Origin: Thermoplasmatales archaeon
Lineage (GTDB): Archaea > Thermoplasmatota > Thermoplasmata > Thermoplasmatales > Thermoplasmataceae
Assembly: GCA_027366585.1 (NCBI GenBank)
Contig: DAHXNF010000059.1
Coordinates: forward strand, 1 to 64,000
DNA length: 64,000 bases
Reading direction: 5' to 3'
Shown here: one piece after another, positions 8,432 through 14,568 of the stretch
Layout of the letters: the number at the start of each line of letters is the position of its first letter
Position numbering within the stretch: position 1 is the first letter of the stretch
The notes under the pieces: generated by a model
Database searches by the model: none
The model's input: the letters and a program-made list of their open reading frames with translations, nothing else
Told to the model about the DNA's origin: nothing
Program-made: the position numbers and the translations under genes

Positions 8432-8647
8432 CTATGCCCTGAATTCCTGTAACTCAGCATAACTCATTCCAGTTATCAGGAGAGAAGCACAGATCCTTTT
8501 CATGTCAATATCCAGGCTACCTCTCGGCGTCTCCCATTCAGATGGCCTAGGGATCTTTACTTTAAACTCGCCTGAAGATCTAACAATGGCTCTCAAAATG
8601 CCTGTTAAGTCTACGTCAAGACTTAATGGTTTTTCTGTGGCTCTCAT
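8432..8647 (-). CDS. Unrecognised 71-residue ORF
   Basis: Contains no motif I recognise; the end (LDIDMKRICASLLITGMSYAELQEFRA) is amphipathic and could be a truncated helix-turn-helix. It lies beside the IS256 remnant inside the accessory island, so it may be part of a decayed mobile element rather than a working gene. Confidence 0.3.
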   Translation of the reverse strand: MRATEKPLSLDVDLTGILRAIVRSSGEFKVKIPRPSEWETPRGSLDIDMKRICASLLITGMSYAELQEFRA

Positions 8648-8749
8648 ATACGAGCATCTGAAAATCAGATCTTAGGTATATTAAGCGCGCTAAGTTTTAC
8701 CCCAAAAGTTAACGGCAAGATTTAGACTACATAGATGGTAAGTTGAAAA

Positions 8750-9313
8750 TTACTGGGAAGCTTTCAGCTCCCAATTAAGTATACTAAAGGCCATTGACCC
8801 AGAAAAGAATATGCCCGACTCCATAATTTCAACAAAAATATATTTATGCACAGCGACCAAAGTGGTAAAGTTTATTGTGCTTCCAGTCCCATTTGAAGCG
8901 TTCTCGGGTTGAAACATTATATCATATACAGTTCCATTGGAAACTGTTGTGTTGAGTGGAAAGTGAGAACTGTAGCCTTCAAAGAAAGAATTGGTTAGAT
9001 TTATGTATGTGTTGTTTGCATCAGTGGAGTTTCTAAAGTAAATCACGTTTACAGACAGTGTCGTTGAAGTATTTTTTTCCAGTTTGAAATTTCCCTGAAC
9101 TCCAGGATTGAATCCTCCCTCACTGGCTGAAATATTCATTACTTTGCTTATTTTTGAAGTCGAAGATAGATCCCAGTTCATATTAGTTATCGAGGAGAGT
9201 TGCTGTGCATTAATTAAAGGAGGAAGATCAGACGGTCTTGCTATCACGTAATAAGAGGCTCCGAGAACTATCCCAGCGAAAAGCAAGGCCATCACCGTTT
9301 TAGTGATTCTCAT
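8750..9313 (-). CDS. Small secreted, membrane-anchored protein of unknown function
   Basis: A 187-residue protein. The N terminus MRITKTVMALLFAGIVLGASYYVIA is an uncleaved signal-anchor or signal peptide; the rest is extracellular and rich in Asn, Ser and Thr with many N-glycosylation sequons (NTS, NST, NNT, NLT, NTT, NGT, NAS, NFT), as expected for a glycosylated archaeal surface protein. No enzymatic motif is visible. AT-rich TATA-like sequence (AAAATATATATC on the minus strand near 9336-9350) lies 25-40 bases upstream. It is the only non-toxin gene of any size in the island. Confidence 0.65.
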   Translation of the reverse strand: MRITKTVMALLFAGIVLGASYYVIARPSDLPPLINAQQLSSITNMNWDLSSTSKISKVMNISASEGGFNPGVQGNFKLEKNTSTTLSVNVIYFRNSTDANNTYINLTNSFFEGYSSHFPLNTTVSNGTVYDIMFQPENASNGTGSTINFTTLVAVHKYIFVEIMESGIFFSGSMAFSILNWELKASQ

Positions 9314-9487
9314 TCTGCGTTTCCACTCTGTTATTAAAAAAAAGATATATATTTTTCCCCAATGGTCTGACCAGGAGAGTACCGGATTACTACGACGATA
9401 CCCACTGGTTAGAATTTAATGATAAACCTTAAAAGAATGTCCAGAAATTGCATCAAACTCGGTACAAACAAAGTTCTTAAAAGTGAT

Positions 9488-9525
9488 CTGTCTGGGTTTG
9501 CTTAATGTTTTGAGGGAATACTTTC
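9488..9525 (+). repeat. Degenerate island repeat, copy A
   Basis: Contains CTGTCTGGGTTTG, then CTTAATGTTTT and finally GAATACTTTC. The 3' two-thirds closely match copies at 10205 and 11109 (shared blocks TTTG, TAATnTTTT, GAATACTTTC). The 5' part is the weakest of the three against the tRNA-Ala 3' end. It forms the left border of the first RelE-type module. Confidence 0.45.
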
Positions 9526-9625
9526 GGCTATGCGCGAATAAAATAAACTCTTCATGATCTCATAGTGCCCCAGCATTACTCGAGCCCTCAAGTCCAACGG
9601 ATCAAAATGCAAGTGTTATATTGTG

Positions 9626-9654
9626 ATTATACATACATTATACAGGGCATATAC
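9626..9654 (+). promoter_or_regulatory. 11-bp-phased ATTATAC direct repeats before antitoxin start
   Basis: ATTATAC occurs at 9626-9632 and 9637-9643, and a relative ATATAC ends at 9654, immediately before the ATG. The 11-base step is about one helical turn, as expected for a cooperative antitoxin-binding operator; the repeats also overlap the likely TATA region. Confidence 0.4.
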
Positions 9655-9897
9655 ATGGAGTACACCACCATACAAATAAGCCGATCTACGAGGGAAAAAC
9701 TGAATGGGTTAAGAGCATACAAGAGAATGACATATGATGAGTTGCTGAATGCACTAATGTCACTGATTCCCGAGGGAGATGAAGAGGGAGTTTACACAGA
9801 AGACTTCAGGGCATCCCTGCTCAGGGGGCTCCTTGACGTGAAGGAAAAGAAGACCCATACCACAGAAGAAGTGAAGAAACAGCTGGGAATCCAGTGA
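9655..9897 (+). CDS. Antitoxin of a RelE/ParE-type module (TA-1)
   Basis: An 80-residue protein starting at ATG 9655; an upstream ATG at 9565 would add an unconserved tail that reads across the promoter, so I reject it. MEYTTIQISRSTREKLNGL is the beta-strand and helix of ribbon-helix-helix-like archaeal antitoxins, and MTYDELLNALMSL is the following helix that recurs in the two other antitoxins nearby. The charged C terminus would bind the toxin. It overlaps the toxin start by four bases (GTGA). Confidence 0.8.
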   Translation: MEYTTIQISRSTREKLNGLRAYKRMTYDELLNALMSLIPEGDEEGVYTEDFRASLLRGLLDVKEKKTHTTEEVKKQLGIQ

Positions 9898-10148
9898 CAG
9901 GCTTTGAAGTTGAATATCCAGAGGAATCTCTTTTTCAGCTTAAGGGCCTTGACATTCCAGTAGCAAAGAGGATTCTCCATAAGATAGAAAACACAAGAAG
10001 CGATCCGCACAGGTTCTTTGTGAGATTGGTTGGTAGGACCGAGTACAAGCTGCGAGTCGGTGACTACAGAGTGATTGCGGGCATTGAAGAGGATAGACGA
10101 GTTATAGTTGTTAGATCGCTGGGTCACAGAAGGAACATCAATAAGTGA
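9894..10148 (+). CDS. RelE/ParE-superfamily toxin (TA-1)
   Basis: An 84-residue protein from a GTG start. The ending LRVGDYRVIAGIEEDRRVIVVRSLGHRRNINK is the conserved C-terminal sheet of RelE toxins, ribosome-dependent mRNA endonucleases, with the basic residues that act in RNA cleavage (Arg in LRVGDYR, RSLGHRR). Translation is coupled to the antitoxin by the GTGA overlap. Confidence 0.85.
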   Translation: MTGFEVEYPEESLFQLKGLDIPVAKRILHKIENTRSDPHRFFVRLVGRTEYKLRVGDYRVIAGIEEDRRVIVVRSLGHRRNINK

Positions 10149-10204
10149 CCAGTGCCCTTCTTGGATAGGGTTTCATAGTCACGAAAGGCAATTACGGTCA
10201 GGAC

Positions 10205-10250
10205 GGACCGGTTGGGATTTGCTTTATGTTTTAAGATGACACCTGCTTTC
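10205..10250 (+). repeat. Degenerate island repeat, copy B
   Basis: Begins GGACCGGTTGGGATTTGC; 15 of these 18 bases match the tRNA-Ala 3' end (GGACCGGTCGGGACTTGA at 12242-12259), in the same orientation. It continues TTTATGTTTTAAG and ends CTTTC like copies A and C. It lies 57 bases after the TA-1 toxin and before the next cassette. Confidence 0.55.
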
Positions 10251-10300
10251 ACAGTAAAATTCTTGTAAATATCGAATATATAAATAAGAAGTGAAATGCT

Positions 10301-10507
10301 GTGGCCGGAATAATTGGCGAAATTAAGGAAACCAAGGTCTTTAATGTTACCTGCCCGAACTGCGGTAAGATCGTTGAAATGGAGTACAACCCCTCCATCG
10401 GCGAGATCTATAATGAGACAAGGATGGGAGGGAACACAATACATATGAGAAGCGAGATTAGTTTTAGCGCTGTTACTCTGAGGCTGATTTTTAGAAAAAG
10501 AAGATAA
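10301..10507 (+). CDS. Small CPxC-containing protein of unknown function
   Basis: A 68-residue protein with a GTG start. AATATATAAAT at 10275-10285 is a good TATA box about 16-26 bases upstream, pointing to a leaderless message. It contains one zinc-knuckle-like pair (CPNC at 18-21); a second pair is missing, so it may bind metal only as a dimer or not at all. The C terminus is basic (LIFRKRR). It sits between two toxin-antitoxin modules and could be cargo of that cassette. Confidence 0.55.
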   Translation: MAGIIGEIKETKVFNVTCPNCGKIVEMEYNPSIGEIYNETRMGGNTIHMRSEISFSAVTLRLIFRKRR

Positions 10508-10560
10508 TGGATTCCACATTAGAATGCAAAGCAGCGTTTTCCACAATATTTAATAACTAT

Positions 10561-10580
10561 TGCTACCTATTGCTACCTAT
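10561..10580 (+). promoter_or_regulatory. 10-bp tandem repeat running into the TA-2 antitoxin start
   Basis: TGCTACCTAT is repeated exactly at 10561-10570 and 10571-10580; the second copy contains the first bases of the ATG (10579), and ACTAT before and GGTAAC after extend the pattern. A one-turn repeat over promoter and start codon suggests autoregulation by the antitoxin. TATTTAATAA at 10547-10556 is the probable TATA box. Confidence 0.45.
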
Positions 10581-10839
10581 GGTAACTACAGTTCAGATCG
10601 ATAATGAACTCAAAGAAAGGCTGAACCGCCTGAAAATCCATCCAAGAGAATCTTATAATGATTTAATTGCAAGATTGATAGACTCTTATTCTCCTGAAGT
10701 AGCCAGCAGGGAATCACTGATTGAAACTATAGAGATTCTTTCCGATCCGGAAATGCTGAGTGGAATAGCTCGGGGACTGGAAGACGTAAGGGCAGGAAGA
10801 ACAAAGACTCTCGATCAAATCACCAGGGAGCTTGGCTAG
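10579..10839 (+). CDS. Antitoxin of a RelE/ParE-type module (TA-2)
   Basis: An 86-residue protein from ATG 10579; a longer frame from 10507 would run through the promoter repeats and is rejected. MVTTVQIDNELKERLNRL followed by ESYNDLIARLID shares the strand-helix-helix layout of the TA-1 and TA-3 antitoxins, although the C-terminal, toxin-binding half (EDVRAGRTKTLDQITRELG) is distinct, consistent with a different cognate toxin. Confidence 0.8.
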   Translation: MVTTVQIDNELKERLNRLKIHPRESYNDLIARLIDSYSPEVASRESLIETIEILSDPEMLSGIARGLEDVRAGRTKTLDQITRELG

Positions 10840-10841
10840 TA

Positions 10842-11093
10842 TTGTCCTTCAGAATTGTCCTGACCGCTGAATCAGAAGAGTTTATCAGGAAATGCGATAA
10901 GCCCACGAGGAATAGAATACTAAAATCTCTTCGAAAACTTGAAGATGAACCTGAGAGCGGAAAACCTCTGACTTCAATCTTGAAAGGACTTTGGAGTTTG
11001 AGGATAGGGGACTACAGGGCAATTTATCGGATAAAGAACAAAGATTTGATAGTTGTCGTAATTCGAATAGGTCACAGGAAGAACGTTTATTGA
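10842..11093 (+). CDS. RelE/ParE-superfamily toxin (TA-2)
   Basis: An 83-residue protein from a TTG start two bases after the antitoxin stop. MSFRIVLTAESEEFIRKCDK begins the toxin fold; LWSLRIGDYRAIYRI and VIRIGHRKNVY are the conserved core strand and C-terminal catalytic strand of RelE mRNA interferases. It resembles the TA-1 toxin only at the family level, so the two are probably independent acquisitions and not a recent duplication. Confidence 0.87.
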   Translation: MSFRIVLTAESEEFIRKCDKPTRNRILKSLRKLEDEPESGKPLTSILKGLWSLRIGDYRAIYRIKNKDLIVVVIRIGHRKNVY

Positions 11094-11108
11094 TAGTTTG
11101 GCTCGAAT

Positions 11109-11150
11109 GGGCCGGTCGGGATTTGACTAATATTTTAAACGAATACTTTC
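11109..11150 (+). repeat. Degenerate island repeat, copy C
   Basis: Begins GGGCCGGTCGGGATTTGA; 16 of 18 bases match the tRNA-Ala 3' end at 12242-12259 in the same orientation. It then reads CTAATATTTTAAAC and GAATACTTTC, the latter identical to the end of copy A. It lies 16 bases after the TA-2 toxin and next to the 3' end of TA-3. Confidence 0.6.
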
Positions 11151-11171
11151 ATTGAATCTGTTGGCAAGAGG

Positions 11172-11450
11172 CTAGTCCAACCAGGAATAGACGTCGGATC
11201 TGTTGGCTATTCTCACGACTTTAATTGCCATTTCTTCCGTAAAAAAAATAATCCTATATTCTCCCACCCTTAGCCTGTAATAATTTCTTCTCGTTGACGA
11301 AAGTTTCTTTACATCCAGTCTGCCTGATCTGTTGCTGGGGTCTTGTGCAAGCTCCTTCAGTTTTCCCTTTATTCTCGCTTGCAAACTTCCCTCTAGTGCC
11401 CTCAACTCTTTGGCAGCGGTCTGGGAAACCAGCACTTCATATCCGATCAA
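11172..11450 (-). CDS. RelE/ParE-superfamily toxin (TA-3)
   Basis: About 92 residues if started at the TTG at 11450 (MIGYEVLVSQTAAKEL), which gives the usual family N terminus and a 14-base overlap with the antitoxin; the frame is open further upstream but only across antitoxin coding sequence. NYYRLRVGEYRIIFF and VVRIANRSDVYSWLD are the conserved core and C-terminal strands. This module is on the minus strand, opposite to TA-1 and TA-2. Confidence 0.85.
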   Translation of the reverse strand: MIGYEVLVSQTAAKELRALEGSLQARIKGKLKELAQDPSNRSGRLDVKKLSSTRRNYYRLRVGEYRIIFFTEEMAIKVVRIANRSDVYSWLD

Positions 11451-11622
11451 GCGGTAGGAACTCCTCGCTATCAGATATTCTATCAAGCTCGTTGAAAAAC
11501 ATCACTTTCTGGCCAATTTCAAGAAGCTTTTCAATTATTTCATCGTATGTTTGTCCCTTACTACCTATATTCTTGAGTCTCTCTCTTGTCTCTTTAGACA
11601 CTTGTATAGTTGTCTGAACCAC
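11437..11622 (-). CDS. Antitoxin of a RelE/ParE-type module (TA-3)
   Basis: A 61-residue protein: MVQTTIQVSKETRERLKNIG then TYDEIIEKLLEIGQ, the same strand-helix-helix plan as the antitoxins of TA-1 and TA-2, followed by a short acidic tail. AATATATAATTATTATG at 11642-11658 on the opposite strand supplies a TATA-like promoter about 25-35 bases upstream. Confidence 0.8.
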   Translation of the reverse strand: MVQTTIQVSKETRERLKNIGSKGQTYDEIIEKLLEIGQKVMFFNELDRISDSEEFLPLDRI

Positions 11623-12240
11623 AGACTTAGAATGTCATAACAATATATAATTATTATGCGCAACTATATGTGACATATAACAACGCTCAACTGGAAGCAA
11701 TGACCTGCTTAGTCCGGTTTGCATTCAAAAATTATCGATAAGATGTATCAAGTACCGAAGAGACAGATAATAGATGTGACGTTGTTTGATAGAAATTTGG
11801 GTGACATATATGAAATTGAATGAGTTGTGTGATTTGCGTTTCCTTCCGAATCTGCTTGCCCGGATCATACTCGGGATATAGTGGTCTCAAAATCCTTTCC
11901 CACACTATTGGCTATGTATTTACCCACTGGATCGAGATCAATATCCTCTGAGAGTTCTGCCTCTAATTGACAATAGTTTGCAAAATTTATGCATGCTTAT
12001 GGCCTAATTTTTTTTCAAGCGTGGCGCACTCTTTCCTTATCCCTCCATTGCTTGCCAGCGTTTTTTCTGACGGTCCCAGAATACAATTCTAATTTCGTTA
12101 CCATTTTCCATCTGATTTTTTGCAATGCAGAAGAAATTCTGAACTCCATGCAGCGGAAAATATAGCCAAAAACACATAAACATCAATATTTCTGAAAAAA
12201 TAGGCAAAGCGTTTCGAAGCAACAAAGAACATTGATTTTA
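11623..12240. other. 618-base gene-poor stretch between TA-3 and tRNA-Ala
   Basis: Holds the TA-3 promoter and then sequence without a convincing gene. A short minus-strand frame around 11890-12010 codes a plausible-looking piece (QLEAELSEDIDLDPVGKYIA) ended by stops on both sides, and a plus-strand piece near 11738-11818 starts MYQVPKRQIIDVTLFDRN; both look like scraps of decayed genes. A 62-codon minus-strand frame at 12037-12225 has no credible composition. Confidence 0.4.
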
Positions 12241-12312
12241 TGGACCGGTCGGGACTTGAACCCGAGGCCTCCTGCTTGCAAAGCAGGCGATCTACCGCTG
12301 ATCTACCGGCCC
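12241..12312 (-). tRNA. tRNA-Ala (anticodon TGC)
   Basis: Folds as a complete cloverleaf of 72 bases: acceptor GGGCCGG/CCGGTCC with the G3-U70 wobble pair that is the alanine identity element, D stem GATC/GATC, anticodon stem CCTGC/GCAGG around the loop TTTGCAA (anticodon TGC), T stem TCGGG/CCCGA with loop TTCAAGT, and discriminator A73. No intron and no encoded CCA. AT-rich promoter sequence lies 30-45 bases upstream. Its 3' end faces the toxin-antitoxin island and matches the island repeats. Confidence 0.96.
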
Positions 12313-12666
12313 TATAGCCCAGGGTAATTGATTCTTACAATAATAATACTTTACAGTTAGCAGACGAAGGAAGAAAAGAAGTTAACTTTTATAGCCGATC
12401 GGTCAGTGATTCTAATAATGATTTAATCGAATCTCATATTGAATTGTGAAACGGCCCTCTCTCTCATAATTTCATGTGACAGCAAACTAGATATCTGATA
12501 TGTCTTAATTCAGGCCTTCAGTCAAAGTATGCCATTGAGTCTCTGTTGCGGCAGGATATATCTTTTGAAATACGGAAAAGGGAAGGGACCTTCCGGGCAT
12601 CATATTCTAGGCTGAAACCGAATACAGAGAAAAGTGTTTTAATGAGGGGATTTTTAGAACATACTT
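12313..12666. other. Intergenic stretch between tRNA-Ala and a glycosyltransferase
   Basis: Contains the tRNA promoter on the minus strand and one copy of a 21-base exact direct repeat (12365-12385). No gene is supported. Confidence 0.5.
12365..12385 (+). repeat. 21-bp exact direct repeat, copy 1
   Basis: Begins CGAAGGAAGAAAAG and ends AAGTTAA; identical over 21 bases to 13796-13816, with unrelated flanks. The two copies bracket about 1.4 kb holding a lone glycosyltransferase gene and a structured intergenic element. Confidence 0.6.
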
Positions 12667-13434
12667 TCATGGATGATTCTCCGGAGACTGAGATCGCATC
12701 CAATGATTTGGTCGTAAGAACCCATGCAAGAGCTTCGCCTGAAAAAACGGAAAATAAAGAAAATTCTTGAGACTCTTGGAATTCGATAACATTAGAAACA
12801 CTACAAGCAAAGAATAAGCTATTTCTCTAGGGTTCCACCCTGCTGTGGTTCGAATCCAGGCGCCTTGCCACTCAGGCCAATATCTTGTACCTCTATGAGT
12901 TGAATTGTGAATTATCGCATCATTGATGTACCTAATCTTTAGTTTTCTCTTACGCATATATCTCTGGATATAGTACGTTTCGCGACCTGCTACGTTGTCT
13001 ATAAAATGTATTTCTTTTGCTATCCTTGTTGGCATTAAAGTCAGGCTCAGGGGGATGCCGAAACGAAACGGATGCCCTCTTGCCTGGCCAACAACGGCCC
13101 CGATTGATGAATCCTTCAATATTTCTATTGCTTTCCTATAAAACTCCTTATAAATAACTGTAACATCGCTATCTATAAACAGGGCGTATTCGGAAAAGCA
13201 GAGTTCGATTCCCAGCCTGGTTGCATATCCTAACCCCATATCCTCATTATGAACCTCTGCACCATATTCAGTCGCAATTCCTACTGTATTGTCGTTGCTA
13301 TAATGATCGATTATTATGATCCTTCCTCCCGTCGCAAGTGATAGTGCAGACTCGATGCAAGACCTGATAGAGGCTTCTGAGTTCCATGTTCGTATTATTA
13401 TATCTGCGCTTTCCGGCGTATCTGTGCAAGTCAT
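12667..13434 (-). CDS. Family 2 glycosyltransferase
   Basis: A 255-residue GT-A enzyme. ADIIIRTWNSEASIRSCIESAL is the nucleotide-binding N terminus, DHYSNDNT the sugar-nucleotide segment, and FIDSDVT (Asp88, Asp90) the DxD metal site. The C-terminal part is less typical and hydrophobic near the end, suggesting association with the membrane and a lipid-linked acceptor. It stands alone between the tRNA-Ala gene and the isoprenoid operon, bracketed by a 21-base direct repeat. Acceptor and sugar cannot be deduced. Confidence 0.82.
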   Translation of the reverse strand: MTCTDTPESADIIIRTWNSEASIRSCIESALSLATGGRIIIIDHYSNDNTVGIATEYGAEVHNEDMGLGYATRLGIELCFSEYALFIDSDVTVIYKEFYRKAIEILKDSSIGAVVGQARGHPFRFGIPLSLTLMPTRIAKEIHFIDNVAGRETYYIQRYMRKRKLKIRYINDAIIHNSTHRGTRYWPEWQGAWIRTTAGWNPREIAYSLLVVFLMLSNSKSLKNFLYFPFFQAKLLHGFLRPNHWMRSQSPENHP

Positions 13435-13660
13435 CCCATAGCTCCTGGTCAGGTGAGTTTTTAAAGTTTTGACTCCTAATTCTGTCCTGTATAGTTGATG
13501 TCACATCCCGATCCCTCTTTATGTTTTCTCTCCATTCATTTTATGCCTTCGTTCAAGGGCTTTGGATAATTTCGAACCCAATTTTCTGTCGATGTAAAAA
13601 TCGACAAACCTTTTTATAGTGTTATCAGGATATTACAATGCTGAGCCCGCACGGACGCTT

Positions 13661-13714
13661 GGGTCAATAACCCTTCAAAGCCTTTCGTAGGGTTATGACT
13701 TTATCAAAAGACCC
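13661..13714 (+). ncRNA. Candidate structured RNA: nested stems
   Basis: GGGTC (13661-13665) pairs with GACCC (13710-13714), enclosing ATAACCCT (13667-13674) paired with AGGGTTAT (13689-13696). A TATA-like TTTTTATAG lies about 45 bases upstream, so this could be an independent small RNA or the leader of the IPK mRNA. The strand is assumed from that promoter. No C/D or H/ACA boxes were clear enough to name a class. Confidence 0.3.
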
Positions 13715-13795
13715 GCGATTACTTCTTCCTAACATTCTAAGAGATCTTTAACTTATAATCAGTTGATCGAACCCTAGGGGACTTTGATTGCAAGT

Positions 13796-13816
13796 CGAAG
13801 GAAGAAAAGAAGTTAA
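13796..13816 (+). repeat. 21-bp exact direct repeat, copy 2
   Basis: Identical to 12365-12385. It ends 23 bases before the IPK start codon, so it would be in or near the operon's promoter or leader. Confidence 0.6.
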
Positions 13817-13839
13817 TCACGAAACGCATAATGTAAGAG

Positions 13840-14568
13840 TTGATATTAGTCAAAATGGGCGGTAGCGTTATAACGGACAAGAATACCTACAGGACATTCC
13901 GGGAAGATCCCTGCAGGAAGATAGTTCGATCCCTGTTATCCTTTAATGAGAAGCTTATGATAACCCACGGTGCAGGTTCATTTGGTCATATACTAGCCAA
14001 AGATAGCGGTTTTCCGAAGAAATTTAACCACGGTGACGAGCATAATTTCTCTGCAGTCCACAGGGACGTCACTGACTTGAATTCCATGGTATTGGAGGTA
14101 TTGCTTGAAGAGGGGCTTTCGCCTGTATCGATTCCCACTCAATCCATATTCCACAACAAGTCTCAAGATTACTCTTCCTTCAAGAGATACATGAACATGG
14201 GCTTTACTCCGGTAGGATTTGGAGATGTTCTGCTTGATGATGGGATGATAAGGATAATATCTGCTGACGATCTGTTACTTGGCTTAAGTTCTGTTTTCAA
14301 ACCGGAACTTGTAATCTTCTTCACCGATGTGGATGGAATATATGACAAGGACCCTAAGACCTCATCCGGAGCAAAACTCCTCAAAACAATTGATAGGGAT
14401 ATTGCATTTCATGAGGTCATTAACGACGTGACTGGGGGCATGAAATCCAAGTACGAGAAGATATTGGAGATAAGAAAGCATTCCGGCAAGGTCGTCGTCA
14501 TGAACGGCAACAACCCGGAGCGGTTGCAAAATATAGATAAGGATGAATTCATCGGGACAGTGATTTAA
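13840..14568 (+). CDS. Isopentenyl phosphate kinase
   Basis: A 242-residue amino-acid-kinase-fold enzyme that phosphorylates isopentenyl phosphate to isopentenyl diphosphate, the last kinase step of the archaeal mevalonate routes. Seen: ILVKMGGSVITDK (Lys5, Gly-rich phosphate loop), ITHGAGSFGH with the His that defines IPK within the family, and the ATP-site segment FFTDVDGIYDKDP. The start is TTG at 13840, since the family begins right at this strand. The isomerase follows with no gap, so both act in lipid-chain precursor supply. Confidence 0.92.
   Translation: MILVKMGGSVITDKNTYRTFREDPCRKIVRSLLSFNEKLMITHGAGSFGHILAKDSGFPKKFNHGDEHNFSAVHRDVTDLNSMVLEVLLEEGLSPVSIPTQSIFHNKSQDYSSFKRYMNMGFTPVGFGDVLLDDGMIRIISADDLLLGLSSVFKPELVIFFTDVDGIYDKDPKTSSGAKLLKTIDRDIAFHEVINDVTGGMKSKYEKILEIRKHSGKVVVMNGNNPERLQNIDKDEFIGTVI

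Larger units (their letters stand above)
9314..9654. other. Divergent intergenic region with island repeat copy A
   Basis: Holds the promoter of the minus-strand secreted protein at its left end, the degenerate repeat copy at 9488-9525, and spaced ATTATAC repeats just before the first RelE-type antitoxin. No additional gene is supported. Confidence 0.5.
13435..13839. other. 405-base intergenic region upstream of the isoprenoid operon
   Basis: Contains a hyphenated repeat GTCGATG-TAAAAA-TCGAC near 13588, TTTTTATAGTG near 13611-13621 as a possible TATA box, a nested stem-loop element (13661-13714) and the second 21-base direct repeat. No coding frame of note. Confidence 0.5.

Noticed and set aside
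9565-9654. Longer TA-1 antitoxin starting at 9565
   Set aside because: The added 30 residues read through the promoter and iterons and do not resemble the other antitoxins.
10561-10580. Tandem repeat as a CRISPR seed
   Set aside because: Only two contiguous 10-base copies without spacers; no array or cas gene in the window.
12037-12225. 62-codon minus-strand frame next to tRNA-Ala
   Set aside because: Composition rich in Phe, Cys and Trp without a domain; no promoter or ribosome site; likely chance.
12840-12880. GGTTCGAATCC resembles a tRNA T-loop
   Set aside because: It lies inside the glycosyltransferase coding region; no acceptor, D or anticodon stems can be formed around it.
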